Positions 1 through 6,725 of a stretch of 7,482 bases of DNA are shown piece after piece. A program made the position numbers and the translations under genes. The first letter of the stretch is position 1. Every line of letters starts with the position of its first letter. The notes below the pieces were generated by a model. It searched no databases. It had not been told where the DNA came from and saw only the letters and a program-made list of their open reading frames with translations. The stretch is taken from NCBI RefSeq assembly GCF_015056685.1, contig NZ_SVFW01000084.1, positions 1 to 7,482 on the forward strand, written 5' to 3'. Source of the stretch: Butyrivibrio sp. (GTDB taxonomy: Bacteria; Bacillota; Clostridia; Lachnospirales; Lachnospiraceae).

Positions 1-13
1 AGGGAGATTTCTT

Positions 14-1195
14 ATGGAGTACAGAAAAAATAAAAAAGGGGAACCAATTTCCATTTTAGGCTATGGCTGCATGCGATTTACAAGTGGTCCTACCGGAATT
101 GACATCGATAAAGCTGAAAAAGAGATCATGACCGCTTTCGAAGCCGGTGTGAACTACTATGATACAGCCTATGTTTATCCCGGAAGTGAAGCTGCTCTTG
201 GTGAGATACTTGAGCGCAACCATATCAGAGAAAAAGTAAACATAGCAACAAAGCTTCCACAGTATCTTGTCGGAAGCAGAAATGCTCTAGACAGGTATTT
301 TAACGAAGAGCTCAAAAGGCTTCGCACCGACTATGTGGATTACTACCTCATGCATCACATGACAGCAAGCAATCAGTGGGATAAACTGGTTGGTCTTGGC
401 GTAAAAGAATGGATTGAGGAAAAGAAAAAGAGCGGTCAGATCAGGAATATAGGCTTCTCCTATCACGGAAACACTGAAGATTTCATTGAGATTCTCGATG
501 CCTATGATTGGGATTTCTGTCAGATCCAGTACAATTACATGGACGAGCACTCACAGGCAGGACGCAAAGGCCTTGAACATGCTGCCCAAAAGAACATTCC
601 TGTAGTAATAATGGAGCCTCTTCGTGGCGGAAAACTTGTTAATCTTCTTCCTCAGAAGGCAAAAGCTCTGATTGCAACAAGTCCAAGCGGATATTCACCT
701 GCAGAATACGGACTTCGCTGGCTTTGGAATCAGCCTGAAGTAACCTGCGTTCTTTCAGGAATGAATTCAGTAGAGATGGTACAGGAAAACTGCCGAATAG
801 CTTACGACGCAAAAGCAGGCTCTTTTACCAAGGATGACTTTGAAGTAATAGAAAAAGTAAAAGCTATCATCTCTGAATCAGAACTTGTTGGCTGCACTGG
901 CTGCAGATACTGTATGCCATGTCCAAAAGGAGTAGACATTCCGGCACTATTTAGGGTCTACAATATGACTGCACTTGAAAGCAAATCTGCTGCAAGGTTT
1001 GAATATGCCCAGACTGTTGGTCTGAAGAAAAAACCTGCATTTGCCACTCAGTGCATCGGCTGTGGAAAGTGTGAGCAGCACTGCCCACAGAGCATTCCTA
1101 TCAGAGAAAAGATAAAGGAAGCAGATAAAGTACTTCGTCCACTTCCATATAAGATTGGCATTAATGTCGTTCGTGCTTTTATGCTTAGAAAGTAA
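14..1195 (+). CDS. Aldo/keto reductase with C-terminal 2x[4Fe-4S] ferredoxin-like domain
   Basis: A 393-residue cytosolic oxidoreductase. Residues 1 to about 285 form an aldo/keto reductase barrel; the expected catalytic tetrad is visible as Asp50 and Tyr55 (in NYYDTAYVY), Lys80 (ATK) and His114 (YYLMHH). Residues 290 to 365 carry two cysteine clusters: Cys294, Cys297, Cys300, Cys303-Pro and Cys347, Cys350, Cys353, Cys357-Pro, as expected for two [4Fe-4S] clusters. Proteins of this architecture are common in anaerobic Firmicutes; the clusters suggest electron exchange with ferredoxin-like partners in addition to, or instead of, NAD(P)H, but the substrate cannot be told from sequence. The start is supported by an AGGGAG ribosome site at 1-6. 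The promoter and any upstream operon partner lie outside the window. The gene converges on the lipoprotein gene and is separated from it by a hairpin terminator. Length and motifs look intact. Family call is firm, physiological role unknown. Confidence 0.93.
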   Translation: MEYRKNKKGEPISILGYGCMRFTSGPTGIDIDKAEKEIMTAFEAGVNYYDTAYVYPGSEAALGEILERNHIREKVNIATKLPQYLVGSRNALDRYFNEELKRLRTDYVDYYLMHHMTASNQWDKLVGLGVKEWIEEKKKSGQIRNIGFSYHGNTEDFIEILDAYDWDFCQIQYNYMDEHSQAGRKGLEHAAQKNIPVVIMEPLRGGKLVNLLPQKAKALIATSPSGYSPAEYGLRWLWNQPEVTCVLSGMNSVEMVQENCRIAYDAKAGSFTKDDFEVIEKVKAIISESELVGCTGCRYCMPCPKGVDIPALFRVYNMTALESKSAARFEYAQTVGLKKKPAFATQCIGCGKCEQHCPQSIPIREKIKEADKVLRPLPYKIGINVVRAFMLRK

Positions 1196-1215
1196 ATACT
1201 GATGATGTAGATTAG

Positions 1216-1261
1216 AAAGAGGATTCTTGATAAGCATATTGCTTACACAAGAATCCTCTTT
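1216..1261. terminator. Bidirectional intrinsic terminator between converging genes
   Basis: A perfect 14-bp inverted repeat (1216-1229 with 1248-1261, AAAGAGGATTCTTG and its complement) encloses a further 6-bp stem (1231-1236 with 1240-1245) around a 3-base loop, giving a nearly continuous 20-bp hairpin. The arms begin with A and end with T on both strands, and T-rich sequence follows on the plus side (TTTATAGTCTTT) and, more weakly, on the minus side (TTTCTAATCT). It begins 20 bases after the reductase stop and 31 bases after the lipoprotein stop, the usual position for a shared terminator. Confidence 0.88.
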
Positions 1262-1292
1262 ATAGTCTTTAACTATTCTTAAATATCAATTA

Positions 1293-4283
1293 TTAGAGAG
1301 ACTTAATTGCATCTGTCTTGATGATAAATTTAACGCTGCTGTCAACGTCCTCACTTGCACCGCCAAATGATGTGTAGCTCTCGCCTGCCTCTTTGATTGC
1401 TGTCATTCTATCAGCAAACTCTGTAAGGTCTCCATCGAATGCTTCGTAGAGCTTCTTGATACCCTCTTCGTCAAGCTTGATAACGCCATCAAGGAGTTCC
1501 TGAACACCATCATCAAGTTTGATAGCACCGTCGTTGAGTTCGCCTACACCATCATTAAGCTTAATTGCACCGTCGTTAAGTTTACCAGCGCCATCATCAA
1601 GCTGTCTTGCACCATCGTTGAGCTGATATGCTCCATCAACAAGTGCATTGTTGTTTGAAACAAGTTCCTTGGTTCCATCATGGAGCTGTGAAGCACCACT
1701 GCTAAGCTGTCCAAGACCATCTTCAAGAGTTCCTGCTCCATCATAGAGCTGATTGATACCACTTGAAAGAGCTGCGCTACCATCTGCTATCTGCTTAGCT
1801 GCTGCTACCGCTTCCTGAATTTTGCCAAGTGATGAAACATCAAGGCCTGATGCCTGAACCTTTGCAAGGACCTGATCAATTGCTGTATAACCTGCCTTTG
1901 TAGCACCTACAAGCTGGCCATAGGATGTGAATACAGGCGCATTCTTCATCACCTGTTCTTTTATAGCAGGAGTCATTATCGGAGCAAGTGCTGCCTGTCC
2001 TTCTGTGGTATTAAGAATGCTCGCTAGCTTAGCCTGCATTGCAGAACTAGCTAAAAGTGACGCAATCTTTGATTCATCCATTGTTGACATGATAGATACA
2101 AGTGTATCTGTGTCCATATTTGCTATAATTGCTCCAAGAGTTGAATCATCAACATTAAGGATAAGCTTCCCCAATGTAACCGGATCAAGTTTTTTTACTG
2201 CTTCAGCCATTTTGTCAGGATTGCTCTTAATAGCATTTACCATATCATCACTGGTCATCAATGCAAAAACACCCGATTTATGAGTTGCTACATATTCTAA
2301 AGCAATTTTGGTTTTTTCTTCATCAGAAAGAGCTTTGCTCTCCTCAAGCATTGCGGCAATCTCTTCATCTGTGTAATACTGGCCAAGTGAATCATTCTCA
2401 AGGTCTTCCAAACTAAGAGTAACGGTTGTTCCTGTAGTTGAAACCTTTGATTCTCCAATTAAATCTGCTGTATTTGTACCTTCAGTTGTCTCAGAAGTTG
2501 TTGTTTCTGGGGTTGTTTCAGTAGCTGTGCCTGATATTGTTGTATCTGTGGTAGTTGTTTCTGTTGTTGTGTCTGTAGTCGTTGTATCTGTGGTAGTTGT
2601 TTCTGTTGTTATTTCAGTATTTTCCTTAACTTCTTCTGTATCGTTTGTTACTTCTTCTGTTTCTTCGATATCTTCGTCATCAGTATCATTTTCAGGATTG
2701 GTAATTGTATCTGTTTCTACATCCTGTTCAAGATTATCACCATTTGCCTCCGTAGTAACTGATGTTGTTGATGTAGCCTGAAGTGTGGATTTTCCAGCCT
2801 CGACCATCTCTGCAAGCTGTTTTTTACTTTCAATCTTTCCACCTGCAAGTGTATTTATGAAAGCGTAAAGCTCATCTGAACACTCTCCTCCGGAAGTAAG
2901 GTAGTTATATGCTGCATGGTACATTGCGCTCTGAGTCTTAAGTTCCTCAAGCTGTGTTGTCAGCTCTTTTATCTTAGTCTCATCAAATCCGCCAAGCTTA
3001 GCTGTAAGAAGATCACTAAAATGCTTTGAACCGGCTGCAAGAGTTGTAGCACCTGTCTTAGCACTTGCAAGACCTTCCTTAAGCTTTGTGGAACCATCCT
3101 TGGCAGCTGATGCTCCATCAGCAAGTTTCGCTGCGCCATCGTCAACCTTACCTACACCATCAGTATACTTAACAACTCCATCATATAATGAGCCGCTTCC
3201 ATCATAGAGCTTGCCTGTGCCGTCCTTCAGGTCCTTTGTTCCATCTTTGAGTTCTTTTGTTCCATCGTAGAGCTCTGTTACGCCGTCGCGAAGATCTGAT
3301 GTACCATCCTTAAGCTCCTTGCTGCCATCAACAAGCTTTGTTGAACCATCATTAAGCTCGCTCATGTCATCCTTAAGATCATCCAGCTTGTCGGAATCAG
3401 AAAGATCAGTTAAGCCAAAGTCTGAAAGGATATCTGAACTTGCCATTGTGATCGTCATGCCAAGTTCGAAATCTGTTGTATCAGCAGTTACTTCGAAATG
3501 ATTTGTGAGTTTCTCATCAAGATCACCGTCTTCGTTAAGTTCTTCCCACTTCTCATCGTCTATATCAAGAGATTCTTTAAGGCCGGGAACTGCAACACCC
3601 ATAACCACGTAGTTGCCGCCATCTGAAATAACCTTACCGTTTGAGATCTCTACGTTTGAGAACTTCTCTGAATCAAGCATCATACCTGAAACCATTGCAA
3701 ATGGTGTGTAAACTTCAATTTCTTTTCCGTTTACTTCTACAGTCTGTTTTTCTTTATTCTCATAGTCGAAACGAATTGTAACTTTTCCGCTCTTACCAGC
3801 AAGTTCCTCAGGAGAAATCTCTTTTCCATCAAGTGTGTATGTGATCTTCATATTAACAGGAAGCTCTTTGTCTGTTGTTCCCTGATAGTAGATGTCTGCA
3901 CCTGAAGCATTCCAGGTAAGTGTTCCGTCACCGTTATCTGTGAAAGTTTCCGAACCCTTTACATTTACGATATCTTTAAGTTCTGTTGTATCTGACATCT
4001 CGCTTGATGCATCTGCATTCTTGAGCCACTCGCTAACGATGACATCGTTTACTGCACCATTGGCATCTGTCTTAACATATACGGTCTCAACCTTGCCGGC
4101 CTCGGACTCACTTGAAGCAACAGCTGAATTTGTTACCATACTCTCTTCAATCTCTGACTCAGCCTGTGTCTCAACTGCTGCAGTCTCATCTGTAACTGTA
4201 TTGGCTCCGCATGCTACTGACATCATAGCAAGCATTGCTGCCATTATAACTGAAAATGATTTCATTAAACTTTTTCTGATCAT
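1293..4283 (-). CDS. Large predicted lipoprotein with two 16-heptad Leu-x-x-Gly arms, partner of the MMPL transporter
   Basis: A 996-residue predicted extracytoplasmic protein. Residues 1-24 look like a lipoprotein signal (Arg/Lys start, hydrophobic core, then SVAC with Cys25 as the lipidation site; Ser at -3 is not the usual Leu). A Glu/Ser/Thr linker (27-64) leads to a beta-rich region (65-290). Then follow 16 heptads of the form LxDGxxx (310-421), a helical segment (422-500), an acidic Thr-rich tract (501-612), a helical domain with 12-residue repeats (676-747), a second set of 16 heptads (832-943) and a tail ending in KFIIKTDAIKSL. The heptads match what I recall as the X-X-X-Leu-X-X-Gly repeat family of YhgE/Pip-like proteins. 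I see no C-terminal membrane segment, so anchoring should be by lipid. Only two cysteines occur, Cys25 and Cys468. The start has AGGAG at 4293-4297, nine bases upstream. It lies 123 bases after the transporter stop and is probably co-transcribed. A role as rod, scaffold or periplasm-like conduit for the exporter is inference. Confidence 0.85.
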   Translation of the reverse strand: MIRKSLMKSFSVIMAAMLAMMSVACGANTVTDETAAVETQAESEIEESMVTNSAVASSESEAGKVETVYVKTDANGAVNDVIVSEWLKNADASSEMSDTTELKDIVNVKGSETFTDNGDGTLTWNASGADIYYQGTTDKELPVNMKITYTLDGKEISPEELAGKSGKVTIRFDYENKEKQTVEVNGKEIEVYTPFAMVSGMMLDSEKFSNVEISNGKVISDGGNYVVMGVAVPGLKESLDIDDEKWEELNEDGDLDEKLTNHFEVTADTTDFELGMTITMASSDILSDFGLTDLSDSDKLDDLKDDMSELNDGSTKLVDGSKELKDGTSDLRDGVTELYDGTKELKDGTKDLKDGTGKLYDGSGSLYDGVVKYTDGVGKVDDGAAKLADGASAAKDGSTKLKEGLASAKTGATTLAAGSKHFSDLLTAKLGGFDETKIKELTTQLEELKTQSAMYHAAYNYLTSGGECSDELYAFINTLAGGKIESKKQLAEMVEAGKSTLQATSTTSVTTEANGDNLEQDVETDTITNPENDTDDEDIEETEEVTNDTEEVKENTEITTETTTTDTTTTDTTTETTTTDTTISGTATETTPETTTSETTEGTNTADLIGESKVSTTGTTVTLSLEDLENDSLGQYYTDEEIAAMLEESKALSDEEKTKIALEYVATHKSGVFALMTSDDMVNAIKSNPDKMAEAVKKLDPVTLGKLILNVDDSTLGAIIANMDTDTLVSIMSTMDESKIASLLASSAMQAKLASILNTTEGQAALAPIMTPAIKEQVMKNAPVFTSYGQLVGATKAGYTAIDQVLAKVQASGLDVSSLGKIQEAVAAAKQIADGSAALSSGINQLYDGAGTLEDGLGQLSSGASQLHDGTKELVSNNNALVDGAYQLNDGARQLDDGAGKLNDGAIKLNDGVGELNDGAIKLDDGVQELLDGVIKLDEEGIKKLYEAFDGDLTEFADRMTAIKEAGESYTSFGGASEDVDSSVKFIIKTDAIKSL
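1455..1790 (-). repeat. Second heptad array (C-terminal arm) of the lipoprotein, 16 units
   Basis: This stretch codes for residues 832-943, sixteen consecutive seven-residue units with Leu (or Ile) in the first position and usually Asp-Gly in the third and fourth, as in LNDGAIK and LDDGAGK. The unit at 874-880 (LVSNNNA) and the last one (LDEEGIK) are degenerate. On DNA it is a 21-bp periodic pattern with CATC recurring in the plus strand. Several units are near copies, suggesting growth by local duplication. Confidence 0.9.
2043..2258 (-). repeat. Six 12-residue helical repeats in the lipoprotein insert
   Basis: Residues 676-747 divide into six 12-residue units: MTSDDMVNAIKS, NPDKMAEAVKKL, DPVTLGKLILNV, DDSTLGAIIANM, DTDTLVSIMSTM and DESKIASLLASS. 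Each has polar or acidic residues first, a hydrophobic residue near position 5 or 6 and hydrophobic residues at positions 8 to 12. The spacing resembles the short helix repeats of the MgtE N-terminal domain and of FliG-like folds. That resemblance is from memory and is not a homology claim. The repeats are diverged in sequence. Confidence 0.6.
2539..2610 (-). repeat. Direct 30-bp repeat with 42-bp period in the Thr-rich tract
   Basis: Positions 2539-2568 and 2581-2610 are identical over 30 bases, separated by a similar 12-base spacer (2569-2580). The repeat is in frame (42 bp equals 14 residues) and encodes the Thr-rich tract of the lipoprotein, around residues 558-582, made of runs such as TTTTDTTTTDTTTETTTT. 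This is a classic layout for length variation by slippage. The tract probably forms an extended, flexible and possibly O-glycosylated spacer. Confidence 0.8.
3021..3356 (-). repeat. First heptad array (N-terminal arm) of the lipoprotein, 16 units
   Basis: Residues 310-421 form sixteen heptads without a gap. The first nine are regular (LNDGSTK, LVDGSKE, LKDGTSD, LRDGVTE, LYDGTKE and so on). Units ten to sixteen drift (YTDGVGK, VDDGAAK, AKDGSTK, AKTGATT) while keeping Gly in the fourth position. A continuous helix of 112 residues would be about 17 nm long. The length is the same as that of the second arm at 832-943. Confidence 0.9.
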
Positions 4284-4318
4284 GACTAATTTCTCCTCTT
4301 TATTTTTTATATTAAATC

Positions 4319-4409
4319 TGAGCTAATGAAGTTCTGCTCTCGGCTAAAGCCTCGCCAGAACACGTTCGGACTAGGCTCGAAAAAAACCTCGCCAAGTCCT
4401 CTCAGCTCA
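4319..4409. repeat. Structured intergenic element: two related hairpins inside an outer stem
   Basis: The gap between transporter and lipoprotein folds well. The outer arms are 4319-4326 (TGAGCTAA) and 4402-4409 (TCAGCTCA), complementary over eight positions with one G-T pair; the second arm contains the transporter stop codon. Inside are hairpin A (GTTCTG 4331-4336 with CAGAAC 4356-4361, plus inner GGCT/AGCC at 4342-4351) and hairpin B (GGACT 4368-4372 with AGTCC 4395-4399, plus GGC/GCC at 4374-4376 and 4391-4393). Both halves share GTTC, GGCT and CCTCGCCA in the same order (CCTCGCCA at 4350-4357 and 4387-4394), so they look like a diverged tandem duplication. The lipoprotein ribosome site at 4293-4297 lies outside the structure. 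It could tune expression of the second gene, protect mRNA ends, or be a small dispersed palindromic repeat. Confidence 0.6.
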
Positions 4410-6524
4410 TGCCACATGATGGATAAAATCCCCAAAATGATGGTGCTCATGGTGAACAGCCTCAACCCCCTTCATGCCGAAGGTTGTCTTAACAATGAGC
4501 CAGTCGAAAAGCATGTACATTGCTGGCAGTACCAAAAGAACTGTGAACATACTGATGATTGCTCCTCTTGCCATCAGGTTACAGAGTGAACCGATCATAT
4601 CGATACTAGAGATAAGTCCAACTCCGAATGTCGCTGCAAAGAATGAAAGAGCACTGACAATTACTGATTTCATACTTGTTGAAAGAGCTATCAACGTTGC
4701 CTCTTTCTTGTCATGTCCGTTCTTTCTCTCATTGAGGTATCTGGTTGTCATAAGGATCGCATAGTCAACTGTTGCTCCCAGCTGAATGGTTCCGATTACG
4801 ACTGATGAGATGAAAGGAATTGTTGTCTTTGTATAGAACGGAAGTCCCATGTTAACAAAGATAGCAAACTCAATTACCGCAACAAGTATAAATGGAAGTG
4901 ATACAGACTTAAGAACGAAGGCTATGATCAAAAATACAAGCCCGATTGAAACTGTATTAACTACGTTGAAATCATGATTTGTAATATTGATCAGATCCTT
5001 TGTACAAGGCGCCTCACCAACTACCATAGCCTTTGGATCATAACTCTTAACAATCTTATCAACCTGATTGATCTGAGCATTTATTTCATCAGAAGCTATC
5101 TTGTAATCAGTTGTTAAAAGAACCATCTTCCACTCGTCACTCTCGAGCTTATCAAGTGCATCCTCAGGAATGAACTCTCTTGGAAGTGCGGGACCAAGTA
5201 ATGAATCTGTGCCGAGTACTGCTAAAATTCCGTCTGTATTTTTCAGCTCTTTTATCATCTGATTCATGGATGCTGAATCGAGGTTCTTATCAACAAGAAG
5301 CATGTACGCTGAATTCATCTCAAACTTCTCATCAACTTCGTTGGCACCCTGAACACTCTCAAGGCTGTCTGGCAAAGTCTGTGTCAGGTCATAATAAACA
5401 CTTGTGTGATTATTTCCGTAAATTGCCGGATACAAAAGAACAAGAAATATAGCAAGGAAAGCAAGGTAATGCTTTGCAACAAACTTTGGAATTCTGTTAA
5501 ATTCCGGCATCAAAGGCTTATGCTTTGTCTTTTCAATGAGGTTGTCAAAGACAAGGATCATACTTGGAAGGATTGTTACGCATCCGATAACACCAAATAT
5601 AACGCCCTTAGCCATTACAATTCCCAGGTCAAGTCCAAGTGTAAAGCTCATGAACATAAGTGCTATAAAACCTGCAACTGTCGTTATTGAACTTCCAAGA
5701 ACTGATGTGAAGGTCGCTGAAATAGCGTTTGCCATTGCATCCTTTTTGTCATCATTTCTTTCAAGCTCTTCCTGGTAGCTGTGCCACAGGAATATTGAAT
5801 AGTCAAGTGTAACTCCCAGCTGAAGTACTGCACTCAGTGACTGGGTGATAAAAGAAATCTCTCCTTTAAAGACGTTGGTACCCATGTTGTAAACGATTGA
5901 CATTCCAATACTTAAAAGGAAGAAAAGAGGTATCAGATAGGAATCCATTGTCAGTGAAAGAACTATCACTGCAAGAAGTACTGCGATTCCTACATATATA
6001 GGTGTCTCTTTTTCTGCCATGTTCTTGGTATCTGTTACGATGGCGCTCATGCCGCTCATAAAGCACTGCTTGTCGGAAATCTTTCTGATGTCCTCAATGG
6101 CCTGCATTGTTCCATCTGATGATGTTCCTTCATCAAATACAACGAACATCATTGTGGCGTCATCGCTATTAAAGGCATCGTAGACTTCTGTTGGAAGCAT
6201 CTCCATTGGAACTGACAAGTCCATTACGGAGTCGTACCAGATTACATCTGCAACGTGGTCCACATTTTCGATTTTTGATTTAAGATTCGCAACATCTTTT
6301 TCCTCCATGCCCTCAGCTACATATAGGACAAAAGAGCCTGTTCCGAACTGGTCAAGCAGGATATCCTGACCTTTCATGGTCTCGATATCCTTCGGTAAAT
6401 AAGTAAGGATATCGTAATTGACTCTTGTGTTAAAATAGCCGATCGCGGATGGAACTAGAAGTGCTATTGCCACTATCAGTATAACATATCTTAGCTTTAC
6501 AATTAAATGTGAAAGCTTATTCAT
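4407..6524 (-). CDS. MMPL/RND-superfamily transporter, 12 predicted membrane segments
   Basis: A 705-residue membrane protein with the duplicated RND topology. Segment 1 lies at about 12-30, followed by extracellular domain 1 (31-174). Segments 2-6 fall within 175-328 and segment 7 at 351-369, followed by extracellular domain 2 (370-520). Segments 8-12 fall within 521-672. Asp241-Tyr242 in segment 4 (GVTLDYSIFL) and Asp587-Tyr588 in segment 10 (GATVDYAIL) match the paired Asp-Tyr proton-relay sites known from MmpL proteins, so it is probably proton driven. Family members export lipids, siderophores, drugs or other amphipathic compounds; the substrate here cannot be named. The extracellular domains (about 145 and 150 residues) lack heptads, which are supplied by the neighbouring lipoprotein. 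The cytoplasmic end is His-rich (seven His in the last 15 residues). The start is set at the ATG at 6524, preceded by AGGGAGG; an in-frame ATG at 6575 would add 17 residues but lacks a ribosome site. It is transcribed divergently from the tetR-type gene. Confidence 0.92.
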   Translation of the reverse strand: MNKLSHLIVKLRYVILIVAIALLVPSAIGYFNTRVNYDILTYLPKDIETMKGQDILLDQFGTGSFVLYVAEGMEEKDVANLKSKIENVDHVADVIWYDSVMDLSVPMEMLPTEVYDAFNSDDATMMFVVFDEGTSSDGTMQAIEDIRKISDKQCFMSGMSAIVTDTKNMAEKETPIYVGIAVLLAVIVLSLTMDSYLIPLFFLLSIGMSIVYNMGTNVFKGEISFITQSLSAVLQLGVTLDYSIFLWHSYQEELERNDDKKDAMANAISATFTSVLGSSITTVAGFIALMFMSFTLGLDLGIVMAKGVIFGVIGCVTILPSMILVFDNLIEKTKHKPLMPEFNRIPKFVAKHYLAFLAIFLVLLYPAIYGNNHTSVYYDLTQTLPDSLESVQGANEVDEKFEMNSAYMLLVDKNLDSASMNQMIKELKNTDGILAVLGTDSLLGPALPREFIPEDALDKLESDEWKMVLLTTDYKIASDEINAQINQVDKIVKSYDPKAMVVGEAPCTKDLINITNHDFNVVNTVSIGLVFLIIAFVLKSVSLPFILVAVIEFAIFVNMGLPFYTKTTIPFISSVVIGTIQLGATVDYAILMTTRYLNERKNGHDKKEATLIALSTSMKSVIVSALSFFAATFGVGLISSIDMIGSLCNLMARGAIISMFTVLLVLPAMYMLFDWLIVKTTFGMKGVEAVHHEHHHFGDFIHHVA

Positions 6525-6533
6525 AACAAACTG

Positions 6534-6540
6534 CCTCCCT
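6534..6540 (-). promoter_or_regulatory. Ribosome binding site fixing the transporter start
   Basis: The minus strand reads AGGGAGG, nine bases before the ATG at 6524-6522. This near-perfect Shine-Dalgarno site lies inside the longer open frame that begins at 6575, so the shorter 705-residue product is the likely one. Confidence 0.88.
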
Positions 6541-6592
6541 TTTTGTTGATTCATTTTTATTTCAAGCGGAACCATTTTTTATGAAATAGTTT

Positions 6593-6608
6593 ATTGACCG
6601 CTAGTCAT
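6593..6608 (+). promoter_or_regulatory. Operator O1, probable TetR-protein site
   Basis: ATTGACCGCTAGTCAT is an imperfect palindrome (TGACC-N3-AGTCA). It matches the other operator, read on the opposite strand, at 14 of 16 positions. Its TTGACC is the -35 of the rightward promoter, and it sits at about +8 to +23 of the leftward transporter promoter, so a bound repressor would block both. Confidence 0.8.
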
Positions 6609-6622
6609 TTTTTATATATTAT
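6594..6622 (+). promoter_or_regulatory. Distal rightward promoter for the TetR-type gene
   Basis: The -35 is TTGACC (6594-6599), followed by a 17-bp spacer and the -10 TATTAT (6617-6622), five of six matches each to the sigma-A consensus. The expected start near 6629 gives a leader of about 147 bases that crosses operator O2. The -10 abuts the -10 of the leftward promoter, so polymerase binding should be mutually exclusive. Confidence 0.7.
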
Positions 6623-6651
6623 GGTATAACATGAATATGACCAACGGTCAA
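6623..6651 (-). promoter_or_regulatory. Leftward promoter for the transporter-lipoprotein operon
   Basis: On the minus strand the -35 is TTGACC (6651-6646), the spacer 17 bp and the -10 TATACC (6628-6623), with TGT directly before it forming an extended -10 element. Transcription should begin near 6616, giving a leader of roughly 90 bases. The -35 lies within operator O2 and O1 lies just downstream of the start. Confidence 0.72.
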
Positions 6652-6652
6652 T
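6637..6652 (-). promoter_or_regulatory. Operator O2, probable TetR-protein site
   Basis: On the minus strand this reads ATTGACCGTTGGTCAT. The core 6638-6650 is a perfect palindrome, TGACC-N3-GGTCA, and is therefore the better of the two sites. It is inverted relative to O1 with the centres 43 bp apart, about four helical turns. It covers the -35 of the transporter promoter. Confidence 0.82.
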
Positions 6653-6725
6653 ATTTTTTGTAAAAAATTTTTCTACACTATTCCGTCGGTTATCAAAAAG
6701 GGCTGTATCTCTGAATTTATGCAGA

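Noticed and set aside
1544..1783. Minus-strand 79-residue frame inside the second heptad array
   Set aside because: It is an alternate frame of the 21-bp repeat, which stays open because the repeat lacks stops in that frame.
2527..2781. Plus-strand open frame rich in Val and Ser opposite the Thr-rich tract
   Set aside because: It is the antisense reading of Thr codons (ACA/ACT give TGT/AGT in reverse), has no ribosome site, and lies wholly inside the lipoprotein gene.
1455..3356. CRISPR-like or other DNA-level repeat array
   Set aside because: The regular spacing is the 21-bp codon pattern of protein heptads in one open frame, with no conserved repeat and unique spacer structure.
3892..4326. 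Plus-strand 144-residue open frame over the start of the lipoprotein gene
   Set aside because: Composition mirrors the acidic and Ser/Thr-rich coding strand, with no ribosome site and no recognisable motif; it is a shadow.
4380..4386. Run of seven A (T on the minus strand) as a terminator tail after the transporter
   Set aside because: No stable stem lies directly before the T run on the minus strand; the run sits in the loop of hairpin B, so a full terminator is not supported.
4326..4764. Plus-strand open frames of 87 and 96 residues over the transporter 3' end
   Set aside because: They overlap a well-supported MMPL gene, lack family features and ribosome sites.
6525..6575. Longer transporter start at the ATG at 6575
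   Set aside because: The strong AGGGAGG at 6534-6540 falls inside this extension and points to the ATG at 6524; the extra 17 residues are polar and have no ribosome site of their own.
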